From: a virus
IMG/VR virus record: IMGVR_UViG_3300032032_000005
Span: 1 to 46,636 of that record
Length of the DNA stretch: 46,636 nt
Reading direction: 5' to 3' (one strand)
How positions within the stretch are numbered: position 1 is the first letter of the stretch; each line of letters opens with the position of its first letter. Positions 13,888-21,896 of the stretch are shown piece after piece. The notes beneath the pieces were generated by a model. It searched no databases. It worked only from the letters and a program-made list of their open reading frames with translations, and was not told the origin of the DNA. Made by a program: the position numbers and the translations under genes.

Positions 13888-14682
13888 TCAGAAAGGCACA
13901 TCTTCATCTATTTCGGTACCCCCCTCTTCCTGCTGATGCTTAACCGTGACGGATCCGCTTGCGATGCTGTGAGCAAATTGACGGGCTTCCTGATAGTGGT
14001 CCGCGTTGTCCACAGGGCCTTCCAAGGTCACGTCCCAGTTGAACCATTCGCCCTCATCATTGCCGTCTTCAATGACCTGCAAGGTGTAAACGTAGGCAAA
14101 ACGAGGCGGGCTAAAAATCTTCCCCGCGTCGTTAGTCATCACCCGCGAGGCAATCATGCTGTTCCATTTTCGCGACTTTTTTAAGGCCGTGCTTTTCATC
14201 GCGAGCAACGCAACAGTGGAACTCTCGTTGTCGTCTAAAACCAACAAATAGTGGTGATGCGTGTCCTCAAGGTAGGACCCGCTGTCGGTGTAATCCTTGT
14301 TGTCTTCAGGACTTCTGGTGGTTTCCGGGCGTTTTTCGTCCGGCGTGTAGATAGCGACGGGGGCGTTGTTGCCATCGCCGCGCGGCGTCCACTCAATGAA
14401 CCGACGTTGGTAGGCCGACGGAATCACTCGTAATTTTCTGTCGGAGTAAATCTCGTTGGTCACGGTGTTCCAGACATCCCCCGGCGAGGCATTTATCCCC
14501 AGCGCCTTCAACTGCTTGATGCTTTTTTGGCTGCTGGCTTGCAGGAGTTTCAGGAAGGGCAGCGCGAGGTCTTCCTGCCGCACCTCTTCATTTCCCACCC
14601 CCGCGTCCGCTTCGAGCAATGTCGTATCCAGCCCAGTAGTTAACGCTTTATTCTCTTTATTTTTGGTCATTTTCGTCGCCAT
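13888..14682 (-). CDS. Putative ssDNA-binding replication protein with SSB-type acidic tail
   Basis: A 264-residue protein. LALPFLKLLQASS and GDVWNTVTNEIYSDRKLRV open a beta-rich central region (to about 235) typical of phage replication-linked proteins. The C-terminus EGGTEIDEDVPF closely resembles the SSB tail of bacteria (DDDIPF), which recruits partner proteins. Position directly upstream of primase and helicase supports a role as single-strand DNA-binding protein. A fold comparison is needed because no OB-fold signature is obvious by eye. Strong AGAGGAAG ribosome site. Confidence 0.65.
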   Translation of the reverse strand: MATKMTKNKENKALTTGLDTTLLEADAGVGNEEVRQEDLALPFLKLLQASSQKSIKQLKALGINASPGDVWNTVTNEIYSDRKLRVIPSAYQRRFIEWTPRGDGNNAPVAIYTPDEKRPETTRSPEDNKDYTDSGSYLEDTHHHYLLVLDDNESSTVALLAMKSTALKKSRKWNSMIASRVMTNDAGKIFSPPRFAYVYTLQVIEDGNDEGEWFNWDVTLEGPVDNADHYQEARQFAHSIASGSVTVKHQQEEGGTEIDEDVPF

Positions 14683-15254
14683 TATTTGCTTCCTCTTTTG
14701 ATTGTTGCTCGCTGCCCGACAAAAACGCCGAACAGCTCCATCGGAATTTCTTCACCCTGCTCCACACGCTCCTTCACAAAGGCTTTGAGCGTTGAGGGGT
14801 GAACCTCTGTTTTTTGAGCAGGAGAAAATCCCTGCCCTTCAATGATGTCTACGAACTCACGCGCCTTGCTGTCTTCGTCTCGTCCGAAGTTCACGCTTAC
14901 CGTGTTTTTGATCAGATCATCGAATTCGTGCTCGCGAAGCCAATTGAAGGCGGCTTCTTTGTTGTCCACTTTTATGTGGGCACCGTAGGTTTGTTTCACA
15001 GAAATTTTAGAACCATCTTCCAATTCGAATGCGGACAGGCCCATCTCAGTGAGCATGGCCGGAAGATCTTCATCGGTTAGTTTGAGCAGGCTTTTTTTCT
15101 TTTGCTTGAGCAAGAACTCCAATTGCTCAATGTCTTCTTCTGTTTCAATAATGCGGTTGGCAACTTCAGCAACCGTTTTGAGATTGGTGTCATCGACGTT
15201 GTTTAATTTGGAAGAGACGGAATCAGCTTCCATATCGAAGGTTAAATCGCTCAT
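14682..15254 (-). CDS. Phage replication-operon protein, coiled-coil N-terminus
   Basis: A 190-residue protein heading the replication operon, with AGGAG before the ATG and a 1-bp overlap with the SSB-like gene. Residues 25-62 form a coiled coil (VANRIIETEEDIEQLEFLLK, then KKKSLLKL); the rest is mixed alpha/beta with GSKISVKQTYGAHIKV and a charged C-terminus. Similar proteins accompany SSB-like genes in many phages, but I know no function. It may be a recombination or accessory replication factor (inference). Confidence 0.75.
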   Translation of the reverse strand: MSDLTFDMEADSVSSKLNNVDDTNLKTVAEVANRIIETEEDIEQLEFLLKQKKKSLLKLTDEDLPAMLTEMGLSAFELEDGSKISVKQTYGAHIKVDNKEAAFNWLREHEFDDLIKNTVSVNFGRDEDSKAREFVDIIEGQGFSPAQKTEVHPSTLKAFVKERVEQGEEIPMELFGVFVGQRATIKRGSK

Positions 15255-15306
15255 AGATTCTCCTGTTTCTTGGTTCGTGTTTCGTGTTTGAAAGGGTGAT
15301 TGGCCC

Positions 15307-15335
15307 TTTACGCGGCCTAGAATGTCTTATATCAT
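15307..15335 (+). promoter_or_regulatory. Putative promoter of the SNF2 helicase gene
   Basis: TTTACG (15307-15312), 17-nt spacer, TATCAT (15330-15335) about 23 nt before the ATG at 15358. The sequence GTCTTATATC inside it resembles GTCTTATACA before the plus-strand peptide gene at 7996. Confidence 0.4.
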
Positions 15336-15357
15336 TGCACAAGTCAAGGGGAAAACT

Positions 15358-16827
15358 ATGCTCGCATCGACACGCACTTATGATTTCAAAACGAAGCCCT
15401 ATGAGCATCAGGCGGTCGCTCTGAAAACCTCGTGCTTTTCAGAATATTACGCTCTGTATATGGAAATGGGCACGGGAAAAAGCAAAGTTATTGTGGACAC
15501 GATGGCGTCGCTGTTTGAAGCAGGACACATTGACACGGTTCTCATTCTGGCTCCGAAGGGCGTTTACGACAACTGGGTCAGAGCTGAGATCCCCCGGCAC
15601 CTGCCCGACCGCGTCCATCACAATTTGGTCCGGTGGCAAAACAACCTCACAAAAAAATTTATTGCTGAGATGCAAGGCATTCTCTATCCAGCCACGCGTG
15701 AAGCAGAAACGCTGCACACTTTGGTGATGAACATCGAAGCCATGAGTACGAAAAAGGGCGCAAGCACGGTTCTCAAATACCTCAAGAACAATCCCAAAAA
15801 TTTATTGGTCGTAGACGAAAGCACGGCCATAAAAAATCATAAAGCGCTGCGGACAAAAAACATTATCAAGGCGGCTCAGTTTGCGAAGTACCGGCGAATT
15901 CTGACCGGTTCGCCCATCACAAAATCCCCTATGGACCTGTACAGTCAATGTACGTTTTTAAGCCCCAAGGCTTTAGGCTTCAAAAGTTTTTATGCGTTTC
16001 GAAATCGTTATGCGCGAATGCAGCAACGTCATATTGGTCCCCGCAGCATTCAGGAAATTGTGGGTTACCAACGGCTCGATGAACTGAATGAAAAGCTTAA
16101 TCGGTTCTCGCTGAGAACACTGAAAAAAGATTGTTTAGATCTGCCCGAAAAAATTTACATGCGCCGAGACGTTCCTTTAACCGCAGAGCAAGAACGCCTC
16201 TATCGACAGATGAAAAAGTTGGCGCTCGCGCAGTTCGATCAAGGAGAACTGGCAACCACTTCTTCTGTTTTGACACAAATCATGAGACTTCAACAAATCA
16301 CCTGTGGGTTTTTAAAACCAGACAACGGTGAAATAGAAGAGATCAAAAACAACCGCCTCGACGAACTCATGGCGGTTGTCGAAGAGCTTCAGGGAAAGGC
16401 AATCATATGGGCTTCGTGGACGCACGATATAGTCCGGATTGACAAAGCCCTGCGCCGTCGCTTTGGAGACGAAGCGGCGGCCTCTTATTTCGGCGAAACC
16501 GAACAGAAGCATCGACAGGAAATAGTCGAAAAGTTTCAGGACCCCGATTCAGAATTGCGGTTTTTTGTCGGCCAGCCGAGAACCGGGGGGTTTGGATTAA
16601 CTCTCTCCGTCGCTCAGACGGTCATCTACTTCAGCAACAGTTATGATCTAGAGATCCGGCTCCAGTCGGAAGACCGCGCCCATAGAATAGGTCAAGAAAA
16701 TAACGTGACCTACATAGATCTCGTTACTCCCGACACCATTGATGAAAAAATCCTGCAAGCACTGCGGGATAAGATCAATATCTCAAGTCAGGTGCTAGGG
16801 GAAAAAGCCCGCGAATGGCTAATCTAG
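15358..16827 (+). CDS. SNF2-family helicase/ATPase
   Basis: A 489-residue superfamily 2 protein on the opposite strand to its neighbours. Walker A MEMGTGKSK (35-43), motif II VVDESTAIKN (151-160), motif III ILTGSPI (181-187), the second RecA domain with GFGLTLSVAQTVIYF and motif VI RAHRIGQ (440-446), the classic SNF2 signature. ATG 15358 has AAGGGG 6 nt upstream, better than the ATG at 15322. Phage SNF2 proteins are thought to remodel DNA-protein complexes or restart replication. Its stop overlaps the convergent giant virion gene by 4 bp. There is no nuclease domain. Confidence 0.92.
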   Translation: MLASTRTYDFKTKPYEHQAVALKTSCFSEYYALYMEMGTGKSKVIVDTMASLFEAGHIDTVLILAPKGVYDNWVRAEIPRHLPDRVHHNLVRWQNNLTKKFIAEMQGILYPATREAETLHTLVMNIEAMSTKKGASTVLKYLKNNPKNLLVVDESTAIKNHKALRTKNIIKAAQFAKYRRILTGSPITKSPMDLYSQCTFLSPKALGFKSFYAFRNRYARMQQRHIGPRSIQEIVGYQRLDELNEKLNRFSLRTLKKDCLDLPEKIYMRRDVPLTAEQERLYRQMKKLALAQFDQGELATTSSVLTQIMRLQQITCGFLKPDNGEIEEIKNNRLDELMAVVEELQGKAIIWASWTHDIVRIDKALRRRFGDEAAASYFGETEQKHRQEIVEKFQDPDSELRFFVGQPRTGGFGLTLSVAQTVIYFSNSYDLEIRLQSEDRAHRIGQENNVTYIDLVTPDTIDEKILQALRDKINISSQVLGEKAREWLI

Positions 16828-19800
16828 GGGCGGTACGAACCGATCCCTTGGTTAATCAAGCCTGAAGTAATGTCTCCGGGGAACATTTGAGCAAAGCGCT
16901 GCCGGTTCTCCGGCGTGGTACCTTGGGCCGTGGGCTGCGGGGCAGGTGCGGGAGCCGTGGACCTTAGTGAAGGGACCATTGGCGGCGATTCTGGGGGTGT
17001 TAGAGACTCTAATGCCCGTGGAACGTACTCCATAAGGGGGCCGACCGGTCCACGCGATTGGGGTGTCCGTGACTGCTCTTGAAAAACCTCTTCGACTTCT
17101 TGCCCCGGTGTGACGAAATCTTCTGCTAAGAGAGGTCGTCTCGCAAGGGCTATAATAGGAACGCCGAGTATTTTACTAAAAGCGTTGCCTATGAAGCCTA
17201 TAGCCGCCTCTTCTTCCGTTTTAGAGCGGCCTTTTTTAAGCAGGGCCGTTAATAACTCCGTTCCTTCTTTACCCGGTGTAGCCGCCTTAGTAAGAATATC
17301 TTTAATCATTATCGAAGGCATACGGTCAAAATATTGCTGCGCGAAAGTAGCGGCTGCACCCGGTATTTGAACTGTCCCGCCCATTCCTGTTTTTGCTGCA
17401 AATTGGCGTCCCAAGCCCGCACCTAAAACCCGTAGGCCTAATAAATATTCTGGAGATCCCCCTTGGATAAGTCGGCTAACATCCACCCCATCCTCTACGG
17501 CGCGTTCAACACGCTCCATTCTCGTTAATAAGAGTTCAAAGTTATCGCCAAATTGCTTATCTACAATACCGTCCCTTTTAAGGGCTTCCATAAGAGGGGC
17601 TTGCCCACGAATATTTCCCAGAGGCGTGTCATATAGCACCTTTCTTAACTTTATAAGGCTGTATCCTTCCGGCGTTCGAGCCTTTTCCATAGCATATTCA
17701 ATAATAGAATCCCGAAAAGCCTCTTGCGTGTTTCTTGCTTTATGGGTTTTAGCCAATTTCACAATGTTTTTGTAATCACGTAGCGTGTTTTTATTGCTCT
17801 CGGACAGTATTTCCGCAACCACTTTTGTTGGGTTTTCGTCCGCTAAAAACCTAGACCATACGTTTTGGCGTTCGACATTTTTCCAATACTCACCAATCTT
17901 CAGGCCCTCCGCACTGTCTCCAAGTTTTGCATAGCCTCCTGTTCGCGGGTCTATGTCCAAAAGTTTGGGATCATTGCTCGCATAAGCGCGTAAGAGTGTG
18001 TCTCGTCTCTGGGGAACTTCAAAATCGGCCTTTAACTCTTTTAGGCCTTGTAGGCTAAAGACCTCTTCATATTCCTTCATAAAGGCGTCAAAGGCTTTGT
18101 CGTCTATAACAAAGGCTTCTATGGATTGTCCTGTAGCCGGATTAACTTCGTCTATGTTTTTTACCACATCGTCCATAAAGGCCTGCCTTACAAAGGCCTT
18201 GGTGGCGTCATTCACAGACGCCCTTCTACGTGCTTCTTTGGTCAGTAGCTTACTAAACGACCCAAATGTTCCGAGTTTGTCCGTTCCACGCGCCGCGTAA
18301 TCCACTATAGTTAGCGCTTTTTCGAGTTCTTTATGGTGCAAATAAACCTCATCCGCGCCACCCCTGAATAGCTCCATTAAGGCTAATTCCGGGGGTTTTC
18401 TATACTCTCCGGTGCTTTTTAATATACCCAATTCCCCGCCTACCGCTCTTGTAAACGTATCGTGAAGCTCTTTGGAAAAAGTGTGGGCTTTTAATAAATT
18501 TATTTGATTTTCGGACATGTCTTCAAGCGTCCTATTTATTATATTTCCTGCTTCATCGATATTACCCGCGATGCCCATATCAAGTAATGCCGCGTCCGCC
18601 AGATCCCCATAAATACGAACGGTGTTGTAATTGACCGCTTCCCCGGCTCCACGATTTCGGATATAAGCAAGCATTTCACTCCTGAAGTTCATCAGTTCCC
18701 CAAGATTGCTTTCTTGCAGTCCGGGTAAATCGTCAAGCCCTGTAGGCGCAAGCTCCAGAAGTTCCTGTGCTAATTCATCTTGTTGATTCCTAGCTTGTTC
18801 TATTTTTATTCTTTTATTAAAGATCGAAGCTACTCTTTTTCTATCAATTGAATTAGGAAGAGGCCGTTCCTTAGATCTTGGCGTAGGCTTATACATGCCG
18901 GGAACGCCGCCCTTGTCAATGGAAAGTTTAAAAGCATCTTCTGCGGCGTATAGCTTATCGAGTTCATTCAAATCTTTAAGCTCAGAACCGTCCAGATAAT
19001 TTGAAGCCGCCTGTTGAAGCCGATTTTCTTTACCGCCTCGTTCGGCTAGTTTTTCGATCTCTTGTTGAAGGTTTGTAATTTTTTGGTCTGCTGTTTTGGA
19101 CTGGTTTACCAAGGCGTCATATTGCCTACGGATAGGGTGCATTTGATTTTTAATAAAACTAGGGACGCCCGACCCAACTATATCTTTATAGGTTAGGCCC
19201 TCTTTAAGAAGGTTGGGTAATTCAGATGCCCACGCGGCTGCGATGTTTTCCGCTACAACGGGGGCTTTTTGATCGAGCTTGGCATAAAGCCCCCTTTCTA
19301 TACTTCTTGCGTCTTCAAGGGCGTCGCGTAAGCCTGTATGAACTTGTGCAGAAAAAAATCGTCGTATTTCACCGGGCGTCGCGCCACTTCGAGCAGCCAG
19401 CGCCTCTGTTTCTGTAACGGCTTTGGAGAGGTTGTCATTAAGCCAGTTTGTAAAGGTATGCGCGGTCATTTCCCGCTCTAGGTCTGCGGCCAAATGAACA
19501 GGCCCCGCCTTTCGGTGACTTATAAGGGACTCCACCAAGCCCGCTAGTGCTTCGTGGCCCTCCTTCGCGGCTCTTTTTTGGACCTCAGAATAAGTGGTTC
19601 CGGTCTTCGCAAGGTATTTTTCCAGTATTTTAAAGGTCGAACTTCCCGTTAATTGGCTAGGCGTAAGTTCAACTATATTTCCCTGAGCATCTTTAAACTG
19701 TGCGGCGGTAAGGACTTTTAAAAACTCTTCTGGGGACTCGTTTATTCCCCCTTTATTTAATTCACTAAAAAGGCCTGTTAAATAATCAGCGGCGCGTTGC

Positions 19801-21179
19801 TCTCTGGCACCCGGCCCGAAAGAACTAAATAGCTGTTTTGCGTGCTTTCTTCCCCAGCCAAGAAACGCACCGGGATAAAATATAGACATCCCCACTTCTG
19901 CCGCCAACTTCGGACCTTCCTGCAAGGGAGCAACCTCTTCTACATACATCGCTCCAAGCGGCGTCCATGCGGTGCCAATTAATGCTTCCCCGGCAAGATA
20001 TTTTTTGGGGTTCCTAAGAAAATGTTCCCCCGTTGCTTTTGCCCCTTTTGCCCCCGCCGCCACAAAATCTCTTCCGACTCCGTAAACTGAGGCGGGAACG
20101 GCACCCACGGCTGCTCCAGCAGCTTGAGCCTTGGCGGCTCCGTACCTTCTTGCCTTGTTCCACATTCGAGTTAAAAAGGGGCTAACCGGTCCCGGTGCCA
20201 CCTTGGGAAGAGGGGATAAAGCCAAGGCCTGTCCCATTTTTGTCACGTTGTCCGTAACTACAAGGGGCGCTATTTGAGGCATATGCGCGAGGCCTTTTGC
20301 CATTAAGGCACTAAGCGGGTAGACCCCTCCGGCCAAAAGGCCCGCCGTTCTTCCCGCCTCATATGACGTATAGTCTTCTAAAGGTAATTCCGGGTAAGCC
20401 CCCTCTTCTTTTTCACGAAGAACGGCAGAAAGTTCCGCTGCGCCTAACGCAGATCCCACCAAAGCACTTACATAACCAAGACCCTTCGCAGTTTTACCCA
20501 CAAGTCGGGCTGTGCGCCCTACCGGGGTACCCGAAAATACGGCAGAGGCGGCTTCTTTTGCTTTTGGCGCAAGGTTTAACGCCCGTTGCATTAAAGTGGG
20601 TTTGCTCGTGACGGAAGCTGCCCCACTGGGTGCTACCGTAATTACTTGTGGAATAGGCCCCGCTGCTTTAGCCCCATAGGCCATAGCCCCTTTTCCCGCT
20701 TCCGCTGCCACTTGTGCCGCGCCACGTGCGGCCTGCTTGCCCACCGAATAAATGGCGGGGACTGCTTTCGCGGCGGCGGCAACGCCAACCCCCGCCGCAA
20801 GGGCTTCCGGGGCTTCTTGCTTGAACCCTAAAAAAGCAGAACCGGCACGCCCCTGTGATTCTATTCCGGTCAATTTAGTTATAATATCGTCGTAAGAAAA
20901 CCCGGCGTTTAAAGCGCGGTCTAGGTCAAAATCAGTTTCTCCAGCTAACCGGACTGCGATCTTTTCCTTGGCTTCTAGTTCACCATCGCCTTTTAATCGT
21001 AGCGAAGAATAAGCGCGTCTTGTGTCGAAATTTTCAACAAACCGTGCCCCTGTCTTGCTAACCCCAATAATAGGTCGTGTAGATTGAGGCGTCTCTGACG
21101 TGACAGAAGCTGCTTTTTTTAAAAACTCATCTTTTTCTAAAATAAGCGACGGATCAAATATGTCTTGCGGTGAAGCCAT
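16824..21179 (-). CDS. Giant virion protein (1451 aa), candidate internal/ejection protein
   Basis: A 1451-residue protein at the end of the late region. The first 120 residues are polar; two Ala/Gly-rich hydrophobic stretches follow at about 125-150 (ALAAGVGVAAAAKAVPAIY) and 235-255 (LGYVSALVGSALGAAELSAV). Long helical and coiled-coil regions make up the middle, and a Pro-rich stretch ends with NRQRFAQMFPGDITSGL. Size, position and membrane-compatible segments fit the large internal virion proteins of podoviruses that pass through the tail to span the envelope, like T7 gp16 in role. No lysozyme motif is visible. A polymerase or tape-measure role is not supported. Confidence 0.65.
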   Translation of the reverse strand: MASPQDIFDPSLILEKDEFLKKAASVTSETPQSTRPIIGVSKTGARFVENFDTRRAYSSLRLKGDGELEAKEKIAVRLAGETDFDLDRALNAGFSYDDIITKLTGIESQGRAGSAFLGFKQEAPEALAAGVGVAAAAKAVPAIYSVGKQAARGAAQVAAEAGKGAMAYGAKAAGPIPQVITVAPSGAASVTSKPTLMQRALNLAPKAKEAASAVFSGTPVGRTARLVGKTAKGLGYVSALVGSALGAAELSAVLREKEEGAYPELPLEDYTSYEAGRTAGLLAGGVYPLSALMAKGLAHMPQIAPLVVTDNVTKMGQALALSPLPKVAPGPVSPFLTRMWNKARRYGAAKAQAAGAAVGAVPASVYGVGRDFVAAGAKGAKATGEHFLRNPKKYLAGEALIGTAWTPLGAMYVEEVAPLQEGPKLAAEVGMSIFYPGAFLGWGRKHAKQLFSSFGPGAREQRAADYLTGLFSELNKGGINESPEEFLKVLTAAQFKDAQGNIVELTPSQLTGSSTFKILEKYLAKTGTTYSEVQKRAAKEGHEALAGLVESLISHRKAGPVHLAADLEREMTAHTFTNWLNDNLSKAVTETEALAARSGATPGEIRRFFSAQVHTGLRDALEDARSIERGLYAKLDQKAPVVAENIAAAWASELPNLLKEGLTYKDIVGSGVPSFIKNQMHPIRRQYDALVNQSKTADQKITNLQQEIEKLAERGGKENRLQQAASNYLDGSELKDLNELDKLYAAEDAFKLSIDKGGVPGMYKPTPRSKERPLPNSIDRKRVASIFNKRIKIEQARNQQDELAQELLELAPTGLDDLPGLQESNLGELMNFRSEMLAYIRNRGAGEAVNYNTVRIYGDLADAALLDMGIAGNIDEAGNIINRTLEDMSENQINLLKAHTFSKELHDTFTRAVGGELGILKSTGEYRKPPELALMELFRGGADEVYLHHKELEKALTIVDYAARGTDKLGTFGSFSKLLTKEARRRASVNDATKAFVRQAFMDDVVKNIDEVNPATGQSIEAFVIDDKAFDAFMKEYEEVFSLQGLKELKADFEVPQRRDTLLRAYASNDPKLLDIDPRTGGYAKLGDSAEGLKIGEYWKNVERQNVWSRFLADENPTKVVAEILSESNKNTLRDYKNIVKLAKTHKARNTQEAFRDSIIEYAMEKARTPEGYSLIKLRKVLYDTPLGNIRGQAPLMEALKRDGIVDKQFGDNFELLLTRMERVERAVEDGVDVSRLIQGGSPEYLLGLRVLGAGLGRQFAAKTGMGGTVQIPGAAATFAQQYFDRMPSIMIKDILTKAATPGKEGTELLTALLKKGRSKTEEEAAIGFIGNAFSKILGVPIIALARRPLLAEDFVTPGQEVEEVFQEQSRTPQSRGPVGPLMEYVPRALESLTPPESPPMVPSLRSTAPAPAPQPTAQGTTPENRQRFAQMFPGDITSGLINQGIGSYRP

Positions 21180-21184
21180 TTTAT

Positions 21185-21883
21185 TTAAAGCCTAAAGAAT
21201 TGGTCTAAATCATCCATGCTATCTTCTTCTGGACCCGATATTTTACGTTCGTAAGCACTTACCAATTTGTCATATTCTCTTTGCAAAGCTCGCGCGGCAG
21301 ATAAATCTCGCCTTGTTTGTATCGTTTGTTTCCTGTCCAACTCCCCTGATTCCAGTTTTTCGGAAAGCAGGTTTCCTGCAAAATCCATTGTGCGGGAGGA
21401 AGTTTTAAATTGGTTTAAAGCGCGTCTATCGTTATATAAAAACTTTGCAGGGGGAACCTGTAATTGTTGTAAACGTATTTGAAGTTGAAGATTTTCTTTT
21501 CCCGAAATGGTTTTCATCATTTCCGTAGTAGCAATCGTACTCAATGCGGAGATAGCCGGGATAAGCTCTTCTGCGGCTTCTGAAAAAGCCGGAAGGTCTG
21601 TGCCAATTAGTTCGTTTACGAGATCAGAAGCCTGATTCATAACCGTACTACCTAATGCACTTGCACCTGTGGCAGAGGTTAGATCCAAACCCGGAGACAC
21701 CCCTAATAGACTAACGTCTTGCTCTTCTAAAGGATCGGGTAACACCACATTTAAATAATCTTGATAAGGCACCTCAGAATAGAACCGTTTATGAAGTTCC
21801 TTAGCTAACAGGTCCGAAGGCTCCTCCCCAAATTCTGGGTTACGCTCCTTAAATTCACGAATTGTCATAGTAGGTAACGGCAT
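21185..21883 (-). CDS. Virion-associated hypothetical protein
   Basis: A 232-residue protein between two giant virion genes. AGGA precedes ATG 21883 by 8 nt; ATG 21868 is a possible alternative. Residues 60-130 are Ala/Leu-rich and helical (VMNQASDLVNELIGTDLPAF, ELIPAISALSTIATTEMM) and the C-terminus is charged coiled coil ending EEDSMDDLDQFFRL. Probably a partner of the neighbouring internal proteins. Confidence 0.6.
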   Translation of the reverse strand: MPLPTMTIREFKERNPEFGEEPSDLLAKELHKRFYSEVPYQDYLNVVLPDPLEEQDVSLLGVSPGLDLTSATGASALGSTVMNQASDLVNELIGTDLPAFSEAAEELIPAISALSTIATTEMMKTISGKENLQLQIRLQQLQVPPAKFLYNDRRALNQFKTSSRTMDFAGNLLSEKLESGELDRKQTIQTRRDLSAARALQREYDKLVSAYERKISGPEEDSMDDLDQFFRL

Positions 21884-21896
21884 ATCAACAATCCTA

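Noticed and set aside
16824-21179. Tape-measure protein for the 1451-aa gene
   Set aside because: No tail-tube, tail-terminator or chaperone frameshift genes nearby, and adaptor/nozzle-like genes indicate a short tail.
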